Positions 1 to 10,689 of a DNA stretch of 64,000 bases are shown piece by piece. The translations under genes were made by a program, and so were the position numbers. Within the stretch, counting starts at the first letter, position 1. Every line of letters starts with the position of its first letter. Origin of the DNA: Kappaphycus alvarezii (Eukaryota > Rhodophyta > Florideophyceae > Gigartinales > Solieriaceae); the NCBI GenBank assembly GCA_002205965.3, contig NADL03000054.1:248001-312000 (forward strand), in the 5' to 3' direction. Below the pieces are notes generated by a model that saw nothing but the letters and a program-made list of their open reading frames with translations, searched no databases and was not told where the DNA came from.

Positions 1-1854
1 GGCCCCGACCCTACGGAGGACGCTCACGTGACGTCGAACTCGGACGAAATCGCCTCCGAGGCAGGGGGCGATGCCGTCGACTAGGCGCTGTCCAATGTGA
101 TCAACCAAAATGCCCTCACTTACGTCCCTGAGAGGCCAATCCCGTTCAGAGAAGAATCCTCCGACGGCGACCAGGAGGACTCAGGAAACCAACTGGATCG
201 CGATGGGCAAGGCAAAGAGGACGATGGGCAAGCTAGACCAAGTGGACCGTACACAAAGATGGCCTTGCCCGACGCAATCTACACTGTGAACGCGCCCAAG
301 ATGGCCGCCGCGCTGCGCAGTCCGGAACGGGCCTTCTGGATGCACTTTGTCGACGAGGAGCTCTGCACCCTGTCGGCCAACAAGACATGGTATTACTGTA
401 AACCACCTCTCGATGTGCGCCCGTTGCCCTCTGGGGTCATCCTTCGGCTTGAGAAAGACTCTTCGGGACAACCTGCACAGTTCAACCCCCGGCTCGTCGC
501 CCGCGGCAACTTACAGACGGAATTCGACGAAAACGCCGAGCAATACGCCCCAGTGGCGTGAATAGAGCTCGTTCGTGCGCTCATGTCCATTGCGGCCGCG
601 AAATATTGGGTGATGCCCCGGGTGGACGTTAAAGGTGCGTTCTTTCACTTCACGTTGCCCAGCAAGGACCGAGTTTGGATGCGGCTCCCGAAGATCGCTG
701 GGGTCAAGTCCGCTGATGGTCGAGTATTCCGGTTGGAAATGTTTCTTTATGGCCTGCGTCAAGCGCTCAAATTGTGGTATGATCACTTCGCTACGCAGGC
801 CGGCCATGTGGGCTTCGCTCGCTCCGAGACTACCCACTGTCTCTTCCTGTCGCGCGGGTCCGATCCAGTCTACATCGTCGTCTACGTGGACGAATTGCTG
901 CTGTTCGGCTCGTCCACTGCTGTTCTGAAGGCCAAGGAGACCCTCGGGAAAATATTCGCTGTGACCGACTTGGGGCGCTGCTCGCTGTTCCTCGGAGTCA
1001 AGGTGGATTACTGTCGTAATGGTCTGTTCTTGTCGCAGAAGTCCTACATGGAGAAGGTGTTACTGTCAGCAAACATGGTTACCTGTAAGTCCGTCCGGTC
1101 GTGGCTTCCGCTCGCGCATCCGCTGTATGAAGAGCGCAGCAGGTCGTGGAGATGCAGAACGTTCCGTATCGGTCCATCTTGGGTTCGCTCCTGTACTCGA
1201 ACACTCGGACTCGTCCTGACATCGCCACCGCTGTGTCCATGCTGGTCAAGTTCTAGACCGGCCCTGCGCCGGTCCACTGGAAATCGATGAAGCTTCTGCT
1301 CCGCTACCTGGTCGGCACGACCCATTATGGACTCTGGCTACCGTCTTCACATGGTACAGTGGATGTCCAAGCATGGTCCGATGCGGAATGGGCTCGCGAT
1401 TATATGCAGCGTGGCTCGCGTTCCGGCCTACTGGTCTGTATCAACGGAGGTCCCATCATCTGGTCATCAAAGCTCCAGACGGCTACGGGTGAGTGACTAA
1501 AAATGGTGAGTTCTCTGCTCTGGTGGTCTGCGTCCGTGAGGTCAAGTGTTTGAGGTCCATTTTGGTGGAGGTCAGGGTGCGCCTCAACGCCCCTACTGTT
1601 GTCCAGGAAAACCTCGGTACGATTGCATGGACCACTGAGGTTAAAGTTTCTGCACAACGTGAAGCACGCAGGAATTAAGCACCACTTTTCCCGCGAGATG
1701 GTCTTGGACAAAACCGTCGTGGTGCGTTATACAGCGTCTGACGACAGCAGAGCGGATGCATTGACAGAATTGGTGACCGGCGAGCCGTTCGAGAAGCACA
1801 GGACCTCGCTCTGTGTTTTCCATCACAGTATACATTTCAATCCTCGAGGAGGCG
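1..1854 (+). pseudogene. Ty1/copia pol remnant (reverse transcriptase and RNase H)
   Basis: This is the 3' part of a copia-type polyprotein that runs in from the left edge of the window. The first frame is open from base 1 but hits a stop at 82-84. It then shows the RVT_2 start (motif LVARGN near 495-510), VDVKGAFF near 622, the active-site block as YVDELLLFG near 880-906 (YVDD has become YVDE), and LGRCSLFLG near 970. A frame change near 1140 carries the PYRSILGSLLYS block. RNase H pieces follow near 1290-1495, and a tail containing KHHFSREMVLDKT runs near 1680-1815. Stops and shifts make it non-functional. The domain order matches the copia pol 3' half and it ends directly at an LTR. GC is higher than in the AT-rich DNA that follows. 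Confidence 0.9.
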
Positions 1855-2234
1855 TGTTAGCAGCATAATTTATACGCTTTCTTTGCTGGAGTCCGATTGG
1901 TCTCCCTGATTTGGATGGCTGGGATTTGATTGCTCGTGAATTTAATTCCCAACGGACGTGGGCGACCACTGACAAGCCTCCAGTCGTCCATCTGTGGTCG
2001 AGGCGTGTCCTTCGACCTTCGTGTGGTTGAGGCTTCTGCATCGACGTGCGCCGTTAGACATGGTCTAGTTTGTGGCGGAGAGCTCCAGGACCTCTGCGCA
2101 AACGAAGTTGAACGACCAACTGGACCTCTACAGTAGTGTATATAAGTCCGCCTATCGGCCATGAAAGTAAAGTGAGCACACCAGCTCTCCCGTATCTCTC
2201 CTCTATTCGGCCTGATCGGACTCAACTTCCGTCA
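1855..2234 (+). repeat. 3' LTR of the copia remnant
   Basis: The pol remnant ends in a purine-rich tract (GAGGAGGCG) followed at once by TGTTAGCAG, the usual TG start of a copia LTR. A TATA-like element (GTATATAAG) lies near 2138-2146. The best terminal CA is at 2233-2234, giving about 380 bp. The 5' LTR would be outside the window, so neither the right end nor a target-site duplication could be confirmed. Confidence 0.65.
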
Positions 2235-2814
2235 GGAATGTCTGGGAATGTTTACTGCGAATGCAACATAGGGTAAAATTACTGTTATATGGTGCAATAT
2301 GGATTTCACTGTACTTCAACGCAGATGAAATCCGTACCTGAATGAGACTGGAGTACGAAAATTAAATTCGGTTGAGATGTCTTGTTGACCACTGCGGTAA
2401 CCAGTTCAATTTTTTGCAGCAACTTCTAGAAACATGGGGGTAAACAGGGTTCATTTACTGTAACTGATAAGCTGGCTGATAACTTACACATAATTCTAGT
2501 GTGCAAGTACTCGAACATACAGTATAGTGCATAATTATAAATTCATGTCCCCCCTTTGTCCTTCAAAAGAACCGTGTATCTTCTGTACTGTACCTAAACG
2601 CTTCACCTGCCACAGTTATATTATAACTTCAATTAGATAAAGAATCAGAAACCCTCAAGATATATCAAATAATTAAATTTGGGTGGTGCAGAATTACATA
2701 TGCAAAGATTATAACATATTTTGCGCCAAATGCACGTAAAAAATACTATTAAACCACTGATTGGGTCCTCTCCATACCTCAGAAATAACATACAGCCTTT
2801 GAAATCATCCATAA
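2235..2814. other. AT-rich spacer, no gene seen
   Basis: No coding pattern was recognised. It probably includes the left flank or terminal repeat of the Tc1/mariner remnant that starts at 2815, but I could not pair a left repeat with the right flank near 5990-6130. Confidence 0.4.
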
Positions 2815-3300
2815 ATGCCTCTTGGCACTGCTTTCTCCGCTGAAGAGCAAATTTACATCATATTTCTCGACAAAGAGCAACTATTGACCAGGGATGTTGC
2901 TGCTCGCCTCAATAGATCTCAGAAAGTCGCTTGTTACCTTATTCAGACTCTCAGTCTGTACTGGAGCAGAAAAAAAGCGGAAGACCGCGCCTAATGGGAA
3001 AAAAAGAACGATACCGGCTTCCGGGGGCAGATAAGAAGACGGGTCACAGTGTTATGCGCGTCATAGAAGTTATTTAGTTGGATTCATCGAAGCACATGAT
3101 GCTGGAGGAGATGAAGAGAAGCAATTTATTCGACTAAAAAAGGCTGAAGACCAGTTTTTATTTAGAGGAATACCATAAAAGGCACGATTAGAGTCGACAA
3201 TGGAAAAAGTAACCTGGACTTCACCCAAATAGCGCTCGGTGACATTTATCGATGACAAATGTTAATACAGATTCCCCGATGGATTTCCATACTACACCAA
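2815..3300 (+). pseudogene. Tc1/mariner transposase, N-terminal part
   Basis: An ATG at 2815 opens a frame with a helix-turn-helix of the Tc1/Tc3 type (MPLGTAFSAEEQ, then LLTRDVAARLNRSQ), which would bind the terminal repeats. A TAA stop follows at about codon 60. Further on, near 3235-3300, a frame reads VTFIDDKC-stop-YRFPDGFPYY. This matches the Tc1-family block around the first catalytic Asp, usually close to SDEKKF..DGPDGFxYYW. The rest of the catalytic domain resumes at about 5427, so the gene is split by an insertion. It is dead: multiple stops and frameshifts. Confidence 0.8.
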
Positions 3301-3301
3301 T

Positions 3302-5421
3302 CACTGTAATTAATGAGTCACATATTATTTTTGAATTTCAACTTTCAGTCGACAATCACAATTTAACGTGTGACACACTAATAATACAAACACAAAAAAT
3401 TATTAACTGCAATATTATTGTGTGTTTGAACTTATGCGTAGCAGTATTAAGTTTGAGCACCCTCAAACACATTTTTTTATTGCAGTCACTAATCAGCCTC
3501 AGTTTGTATATCAGCTAGATCATCGTCTACAGCAAGGACGTCAAAATGCACCCAATGCTTTGATATGATCTCGAGAACTTTTGAAATTAGCTGAGACTCA
3601 CCCCAAACCCCATCAGTATCAAGTGTTATGCCAGTAAGGATAATTGCTTTTCTCACATATTAAGTGCCATTATTATCTTTGAGAGAATTGAATTCTCTCA
3701 CAACTTGAGCACCCAACTGAAGATACAATTTTCCCGGGTTCGGTACAGATCCACTCGCCTCAGTCTAGGTAATACTCCTTACACATGACGCCTTATATCC
3801 CTTCCAATGTTTTCTCCAAGTACCTTTGATCTTTTGGATAATAATGCTGTCTGTAGGTTGAACTAGATCTGTTATATTAGGAAGAAACTTTTGAATAGTT
3901 GTGTTAAGCCCACGAAGCTTCTCCTTAACAGCTGCATTAATGAAATTCCCTCCGCAATTATCAACAAACAAATGCCTGTGGACGTCTCTTTTCTTTGAAC
4001 TTACCCTTAGTTCCTTCAACCAGTCCAGAAAAACCGTTCCGTGCATCCATTCTTTTGGTTGCGACCGATAGCAAACACACCGGAATGCTGTTTGGCACTC
4101 CTCTAATTGGATAGGACCAATTATTGTTTCGAAAAATGATAAACTGGACTTCTATAGTAGAATTCACACCACCTGTCACTCTCAGCATCATAGTGAAGTT
4201 CTCCCCTCTCGACAAAACATCAGCGTACTTCACTTTGCTAAATTCTCGGAGTCCAAGTGTTTTCCCGTTCTCCATATTAAAAATAAAATAGGTTTCATCA
4301 GTATTCCCCATATGATTCTTATTGCATAAGCCAGAATCAATCCCAAGCTTCAAAGGACACATATTGAAAGCAACCTGTTTCTAAATGAAGTGTTTTGTCT
4401 CAGGAATATTACGGAGTTTTCCAGTTTATTCTCGACAGACTATACAAATGCGCACTTCGAAGTGTTGCACCCAGCGAATTGTTAATTTCTCCTCGATTGA
4501 GACCCCTTTGTATAAAACATTCTTATTGAAAGCGGGTTCAGGTGGTTAATTCTCAATTAAATCTCTAGCAAGCTGCTGTAATAAAGCAGGGAAAACCTCA
4601 CACCTGCGGCAGTAAGCCACTAAAAGTCCTCGAACGAGCAAAGATTTAATGCACCAACCCACAGAGATTGCTTCCGACCCCTTCCATTTTGACCTTTCCT
4701 ACTTACTCTCCTCCTCCGTGTCGCTAACAACCCAGCCAGGTTTCTTCCACTACTGCAACCTTTCTCCAGCGAAAGTGTTTTCTCCTTACAGTTCTACCAA
4801 CGCCGTTCTTTTTCTAATCTAGCACTGGATGTTCTCGTGAATACCCGAGGAACTTTGCTAGAGCCTTAGAAATATTTTTTTGGGCTCCGCTGTACCAGAT
4901 TCGTCCATCATCGATTTAGTTACGATCAGTCTCTCAGAGAGACTGTTAACGTGATGTTCTCTCCCTGATTTGTCTTCTTTCGACGGTCATTTATGAGGGT
5001 TTTTGTTATGAGGCGTCAAAGTAGGAAGATGATTCGAGTTCCCTGCGGTGTCCGGTGCCGGCGAAGATTCCGCTTGAAAAGCTTCATGCGTTGGTCCCGA
5101 GCTTTTCCGGGACGCAATTGATCGCAGCAGGCGATCTAATGGTCCATCAGTCGGCATGGCTGCAAAATCTTAGCACTGAATGGTACCCGCTGCCATTCTA
5201 TGGCAATGAATAGAGGGTATTTTATTCTGTTTTTCGATATACAATGGGTCTGTAATTTTTAACCATCTTTCGTAACGGATCGCTCTTTTCATTTATCCGT
5301 TCGCAGTATGCGACATTTATTAATTGCTTCTATTTTAAAAAATCCGTGAACCGTTCAAAACTTAACGTATAAAAAACAATCCCTGAAACACGTCAATTTT
5401 AAACACACATAAATTACATTG
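3302..5421 (-). mobile_element. Fossil pogo-like DNA transposon nested in the Tc1/mariner gene
   Basis: This is a 2.1-kb insert between the two halves of the Tc1/mariner transposase. Its ends show an imperfect 17-bp terminal inverted repeat, CACTGTAATTAATGAGT at 3302-3318 against the reverse complement of 5405-5421 (14 of 17 match). It contains one minus-strand transposase pseudogene (3485-5157). The expected TA target duplication was not cleanly resolved, so the ends may be off by a few bases. Confidence 0.65.
3485..5157 (-). pseudogene. pogo/Tigger-like transposase (DDE_1, CENP-B type)
   Basis: Reading the minus strand from an ATG at 5157, a broken reading frame of transposase length (about 460-550 codons) can be followed. 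An N-terminal region (MPTDGPLDRLLRS) is followed by a CENP-B/Tc5-type helical part (EEKLTIRWVQHFEVR near 4470), GKLRNIPETKHFI, and then the DDE_1 core. The first catalytic Asp is in NTDETYFIFNM near 4280 and the second in HLFVDNCGGN near 3965. LPNITDLVQPTDS follows near 3870. Several in-frame stops and at least two frameshifts inactivate it. The family is a nuclear cut-and-paste transposase. The C-terminal tail below 3765 is read through frame changes and is less certain. Confidence 0.8.
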
Positions 5422-5426
5422 AATTA

Positions 5427-5990
5427 TACACTACAACTATTTCTGCAGTAAAGAGAAAATAATTTCTCGCCATCAGCAAGGTGGGGGGAGTGTTATGATT
5501 TTGGGCTAATTTAGTTACTGCGGAAAAGGAGAGATTGCATTTCTGGAAGGTGTTCAAGGTTCGGAGAAGTACTGCAGTACGTTGAATAACAATTTGATAC
5601 CGTGAGCAGCTCTGATGCATGAAAAACAGTGGACACTACAGCAGAAAAACTGTTCTATCCACGTTTCGGCCTACATTCGGGCCTAAATGAAGGGCAAAAG
5701 AATTGATTTGTTTACAATGACGGCCTAGTCTCCCCATTTTAACCCCACAGAAAATCTGTGAGACACAATTGATCGTAACGTTTACAAGTATGAAAGGCAG
5801 GACAGGGACCGGGAAGATCTCAGGGCTGCAATCGTGACAGCATAGAATAGCGTTGAAGAAAAAATATCCAACGACTTTTTGATTCTATGCAGCATCGCCG
5901 CCTTTGCGTGCTACTTTTAAACGGGTAAAAGGCAGTATTGATCCATCAAGGGACTTTGAGTGCTGGTATTACAACTGAATCAATAGTTGT
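5427..5990 (+). pseudogene. Tc1/mariner transposase, C-terminal part
   Basis: This continues the transposase interrupted at about 3300. The frame reads KEKIISRHQQGGGSVM, then LEGVQGSEKYCSTLN, SIHVSAY, SPHFNPTEN and NSVEEKISND. In Tc1/mariner proteins this order is the GGGSVMVWG block, the second catalytic Asp region (here the normal QQDNAP reads QQKNCS, so that Asp is lost), the SPDLNPIE block with the third acidic residue, and the C-terminal helix. Stops and shifts are present. Together with 2815-3300 it reconstitutes most of one transposase. Confidence 0.85.
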
Positions 5991-6879
5991 GCAATATTTG
6001 AAAATTTTTTTCTTCCATTGTTCTAGGATGATTTTTTAATGGGCTAATCATCGCTATATATTTTGCAATTTTCAATGTCAAACCTGTTGAATCTATAATT
6101 TAACACCATACTGTATCGAGGGTCCTATATGTCACAAACGTAAATGATAGCTTCGTACATCCAGTCCTTTCGTAGTAACAGCAGCGTCAATATTAAAAAA
6201 TAATTTAGAAGAAAAAAATACGCATGATTGAAAGTTTTATTCTGTTAATTATTACGCATCGACATACAGATCCACCAACTGTTCTCTATTTCCAGTACCT
6301 GAGACCGTACTTACTTTGATTCTCAAAACGACACAAATTCTAATAGTTAATGCTTGCTTTATCAATATCTTCATCAGTACTTGCTTATTTCATCAATATT
6401 TGCGCAATTTTGACTTTTCAAGCAAACAAGAATAGCTGAGCCACTCGTGTTGGCTTTAAACTACATTTGGCGAAGACAAAACATTTCTTGAATTATCCAA
6501 ACACCGTCCCTCGGTCTCGACGGGTTTTCGTAAGGAAATCGCCCCCACCTAGGTGCCAGCGCCAACTACCCGCGCAACCCGCGCAACCCCATCAGCACAT
6601 GAGAAGCACTCCTACTCACTTGCCATGAACAAGCATATCCCGCACGCTCCTCGGAATCGTTTCCACTACTACCTTGTCATTTGAGAGTACAAAAATATCA
6701 ATTAAGTGCTGCGGGCAGCGAAAGTTAATTAAATTTGATGGTTGTACCTCTGAAACTGACGAGACAAGCGCGCATGTCGAGGCTCTCAAGATCTTTCAAG
6801 GACTTTTTTGCGCTTTTTCACTATGGCCTAGGCAATTCTGTAAATATTATTGAGGTATCTGAAGATTTTTTTGGCAATC
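5991..6879. other. AT-rich spacer, no gene seen
   Basis: This lies between the Tc1/mariner remnant and a DDE_Tnp_4 pseudogene. A GC-richer patch near 6510-6610 stands out from the AT-rich surroundings, but it has no open frame or motif I recognise. Confidence 0.4.
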
Positions 6880-7830
6880 TGACTCCTGTAGCGGCGCCAA
6901 CTTAATGAGCAAATTTGTCAGCCCCAGAAAAAGCTTAAAGGAGTCTCAAAGTGCCTCTGAACAGCGCCATTTGTGAGAAAGCAACGCCCAACACCCACAT
7001 AGCATTCCAAAGTAGTATTAGACGATTATGCAATCGCTTCCAACCAGTCTATTGTAGAGTTTCTCATTTACAGCCACAACTCCACGAGGAGGCTTCTTTT
7101 TTGAGATGATAGCTCGTAAAAATTCTAGTTAGACTTGGTATCCCTTATTCAATTATATTCCCCACGAATTGACATAGCTGTCGCAGTGAAGACTATTGTC
7201 CTCAACTGCGCCCTCACCCCGGCACTTCAGCAACTTTGAGAGATTACGTTCTTTCTGACCCCTTAAAATTTCCAGGTCCGAAACTAATCCGGGGTAGTGA
7301 TCACTCGTTCCAATACAAATACAACTCTGCAACACCAACACCTCTCCCCTTCAGCCATAGATCTTTTTTTTCGTTTTAATACTTCCTTCCTTCTTCTTTA
7401 TTCCCATTTGGATAAAATGACTGCTGAAAAGTGACATCAGTAGCATCATGAGCCTCCGAGAAGTTATTGAACAACATCTGACCCTCATGGAGCTGTTCCA
7501 TGGTAAGAAAAGCGCAAGTATCCATCCAGAAATGCTCATAGAGGCACTCATAAATTTTGAACAATAAATATGTCACCAGACGCCCCAATATCGGTGCTTT
7601 CATTTCAAAGACTTCTGCCAAAATCTGCCACTGGCCTCTGTGCTTCATCACGGTGAAAAAAATGTGAACTGTATCCTTACCGGTGACCTTTGTACTCAGC
7701 CCCCTTCCCACGTTGTGCATACCCATAAGGAGCTCTTCCAAGTTACACCATAGTGACTCGAACCTATCAGGGGAAAATTAATCATACCCAAAATGCCTTC
7801 AGCGCCACCTTTGTTATAGAACCGGTCAAA
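6880..7830 (-). pseudogene. DDE_Tnp_4 (PIF/Harbinger-like) transposase remnant
   Basis: Reading downwards on the minus strand: SPDRFESLW and NVGRGLSTKVTGKD near 7700-7780, then VMKHRGQWQILAEVFEMKAP. ATDVTFQQSF, with the first catalytic Asp, lies near 7430. TSDHYPGLVSDLEI, with the second Asp, lies near 7270. KGYQ and EFLRAIISKKKPPRG follow near 7100, DCIIV-stop-YYFGMLCG near 7020, and a C-terminal helix ends near 6880. This is the full domain order of the family. It is disrupted by a frameshift near 7345-7380 and by stops. Only the middle is open; the C-terminal 270 bp show no sizeable ORF. Confidence 0.8.
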
Positions 7831-8722
7831 ATTTGGTCAAGGAGAATCATTCGTTTCATAGTTACGTGGGCAGCTGTATTTCTCAATCTCATTTTACCTC
7901 GCTATTGCAGCATCTGCTAGAAGCTGGAGGGAAGAAAAGGGTTGTGCAGGCGTGATTTTGTGGGTAGGGAGATGGTGGTTTTCGACTTGATCGAATGGCA
8001 GGGTTATTGGGGAGGCTTAGGAGACACGCGCAATTGCTGAGGTTCAGCAAAGTACTGGTGTGTTACGGATGGCAAAGATGCGTTGTCAACCATCAGCTTA
8101 AAATGTGGTTTTCGAATCAAGAGGCGGGCTTCTTTGCATGGTACACTTTTATGGCTATCTTTGGGTTTTTTGTGATTACTGTTGTACCCAGAACCGATTG
8201 CACTTAGATGCATATTTCGTAAGTCTGTTTTAAAATGGCCGCCTGCGCGCGCAATTCACTAAAAAAAGTGAGATTACTGTGTTATCCCTTCGTTTCTTGA
8301 AATGTGCAATTTGATCTTCTTATAGAAGAAATTAAGGTAAAATTTGGACAAAATTAGTAAATCAGTACTTTCTATGGAGCAATTCCACCGCGCCATCCCA
8401 AAAAGTAAAATAGATGGACAAGTACTGAACACATATTGGGCAGCATAAAACGGAGGAATAATTTTTACGTTTTGGTCCGACCATTTCTAGCGAATTTATC
8501 CCTTGCACCAACCATAAACTCCAAATGGCTATACCCTACTTCTTCATCCAACGTCTAAGGCCCCAAATTTCTTCTCGCAAACTGCTTGTGCCTCCCTTTC
8601 ACGTTGACAACAATATCTTCAAACGCCCTGCAATTGAACTGCACTATTCAGCCCTTCTACATCTGAGGCGCCCAAACAAAACATAATTTTCTACACTATA
8701 TACTGACCGATTCTGCAACACA
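7831..8722. other. Unassigned spacer between transposase fragments
   Basis: Short open frames exist on both strands near 7995-8213. They are mutually overlapping antisense frames with no recognisable motif. The region 8280-8650 on the minus strand has a faint coding look but no family could be named. Confidence 0.35.
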
Positions 8723-9505
8723 ATGTCTTCGGAATGCCAGGAAGAGGACAGAATAATTGGTGCAACTATCTCCATTATCGCGATGGAAATTAAAGATGAG
8801 AATGAACTCATGGAGGTGGGTAGCCACGCTGAAGCCAAACGACGGGGAGGACCAAGGCCTGGTCCTTGGTTCGTCCAAGTAGAGATATCTAGCCCACAAC
8901 TGGGGCGGAGCAAGTTGATCTTGACCGTTTCCAACGAAACTCCCCGTATCTAACATTATGGTAGAAAAGGGAGTCTGAGAGGCGTCTTTTGGTTACAAGG
9001 GCAATATATGAAAGGGTGCGACGTGATAAAGCTGATTTTGATCCCTTCTTCAAACAAAAGGCCGACGTGCTCAGGGTGCTGGAGGGATGGAAAGACCAGG
9101 AGCTAACAGATGCGCTCCGTACTTTGAGTGGTGGAATTGCTGTTGACAAATTCGTAGAGTACGTTTGTCTATCTGGCAGTATGATTTTGAAGTGTTTATT
9201 GCGTTTCTATTCAGTTATCACCACTACTGTAACCACATCTCCTCATACATACATATGTATCTTCATACATACATATGTATGAGGAGACGTGGTTACGAAG
9301 GCCGGACGCAGGTGACATTAGACTGGCAGAAGCAGATTACGCAGAGCTTGGTTTTCCGGGCTGTCTAGGTTTTGTCTACTGCTCTTTGTGGTTTTCGAAT
9401 AAGTGCCCCACTGCGTGACAAGGAGTTTACAAGGGAAAAGAGAAATCGCCACCTTGTCGGATGGAGGTGGTCTGTGATGATAATGTTGCTAGAGCGAAGG
9501 GCTAA
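8723..9505 (+). pseudogene. Harbinger/ALP1-like transposase, N-terminal part
   Basis: The first frame (ATG at 8723) is acidic and then reads AKRRGGPRPG, typical of the leader of PIF/Harbinger transposases. After a frame change at about 8985 come IYERVRRDKADFDPFFKQK, VLEGWKDQELTDALRTLSGG and AVDKFVEYVCLSGS, which match the DNA-binding N-terminal domain. After a short palindromic insertion the frame resumes: YEETWLRRPDAGDIRLAEA, ELGFPGCLGFVYCSLW (normally the first Asp region, GSVDCMHW, here altered) and then YKGKEK. Homology stops near 9505. It is in the opposite orientation to the 6880-7830 fragment and covers a different part of the protein. Confidence 0.8.
9231..9294. repeat. Inverted repeat inside the Harbinger pseudogene
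   Basis: AACCACATCTCCTCATAC at 9231-9248 is the reverse complement of 9277-9294 with one mismatch. Between them lie two copies of CATACATACATATGTAT. The right arm is transposase coding sequence (EETWL), so the left arm looks like a snap-back duplication of it. Confidence 0.8.
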
Positions 9506-9636
9506 TCGCAGGACTAACGTCGGCCACGTGCACACGTGTGCGGGGCACGATAAAGTTCGCCAGAAACGTCCAGATCGTGTTACCAATGCGTCAATATATC
9601 AAAGTTCGAAGAAATCCACCCATTAGATGTGACGTC

Positions 9637-9901
9637 GCCGTCACGTCACCGTTCAAGTAGACCTCCATCACCAAAGCGACGCAAGTCGCCGGTGGGGCTG
9701 CCGCCTTCACGCACCACCGCAAGGTCCAGGACCTACAGCACAAGCTGTCGAGGCGCCTGGTCCCCCCCTCTCTGCCCTCCCGCGACCCAGGTTTCCGATT
9801 CCAGCCTCTTGTTTTCAACTCCCTTGGTGCCCCTTCTCCGGATACCGCATTGTTTATCGAGGAGTTTGTGCCACGTGTAGCAACGAAATGCCACACATGG
9901 G
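9637..9901 (+). pseudogene. Non-LTR retroelement C-terminal domain, truncated copy
   Basis: One frame, after an early stop, reads VTSPFK, KVQDLQHKLSRRLVPP and FQPLVFNSLGAPSPDTA. The same string of motifs (V-x-SPFK, KV-x-D-x-E-x-KLSR, PLAFDSLG) recurs at 10690-11678 and 53743-54200. The pattern resembles the region after reverse transcriptase in some non-LTR elements that carry a PD-(D/E)XK-like nuclease fold: a D-V-T-V/I strand, a Lys-containing helix, then P-L-A-F-D. The nuclease reading is inference. The copy stops at the palindrome at 9903. Confidence 0.55.
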
Positions 9902-9902
9902 G

Positions 9903-9950
9903 ACGCTACGAATCGCACCCGCATCTAGATGCGGGTGCGAATCGTAGCGT
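9903..9950. repeat. 48-bp near-perfect palindrome at a retroelement junction
   Basis: Two 24-bp arms, 9903-9926 and 9927-9950, are reverse complements with one mismatched pair. The centre is TCTAGA. It sits exactly between two retroelement fragments of the same class. Confidence 0.9.
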
Positions 9951-10531
9951 GTACCAGCGTATCAGTTGCATTTTGTGGTGCATCCGTCTGCAAGGGCGCA
10001 GTGGGCGCGGTGAGACGACATAACCGCCTACGCGATCATCTCTTCCGTCACCTAACCCACCCTGCTATCGCCCTGTCCGTCTCGCGTGAACGACGCCTGG
10101 CGGCTGACCTCCACAAAAGCCCGGCCGAACAACGGAAGCTCGACCTGGTCATTGACGATCCACTCTTCGCTCCCTCCCCTCAAGGCATCGACGTCACCAT
10201 CGTAAGTCCCCACTCTCGCCCCTACCGCGACCTCGCCGACGGCGGTGCATCCACGCTCGAGCGGGCAACCCTGAAGAAGCACAATTATTATGGCCCCCCA
10301 TGCCGGTCTGAAGGCATCGACTTGCGCCCCCTGGCCTTCGATGTAAATGGCCAGATTGACATCACCGGCCTTGAACTCCTCCAAGACATCGCAACTTGTT
10401 TCGCCGCTAGACGAGGCAAGCCCGCATTCACGGAGTTTTGTGCACTTCGTACCACGTTGTCTGCCTTCGTGCAACGCTACACTGCCGTTATGATCAACCA
10501 GCGTCAATTCAGCGCTGTTGAGCCCCACTAG
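9929..10531 (+). pseudogene. Non-LTR retroelement C-terminal (nuclease-like) domain, 3' end
   Basis: A 200-codon open frame whose first 25 codons come from the palindrome and are probably not native. From about 10008 it reads RRHNRLRDHLFRHL (zinc-knuckle/RHD-type start), RKLDLVIDDPL, QGIDVTIVSP, ATLKKHNYYGPPC and LRPLAFDVNG. The spacing of D, DVT and K is what one expects of a PD-(D/E)XK fold (inference). A possible AATAAA signal lies near 10570, shortly after the TAG stop, which would fit a native 3' end. The opposite-strand frame 10052-10567 is a shadow. Confidence 0.6.
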
Positions 10532-10689
10532 GTCCAGCTGGGACCGCTCGGTCCCCTCATTATGCATTTGAATAAAAGGTCACCTTTTCCCCTTTGTGGT
10601 TGTCGGTGGACATGGCCATCATATCGCGGGCCCCACTGCACGTGACCGATGTGGTCCATCCAGTTAGCTCTCAACTAAATAGTCGGTCA

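Noticed and set aside
10052..10567. Minus-strand 171-codon frame
   Set aside because: Antisense to the retroelement domain on the plus strand, which carries recognisable motifs.
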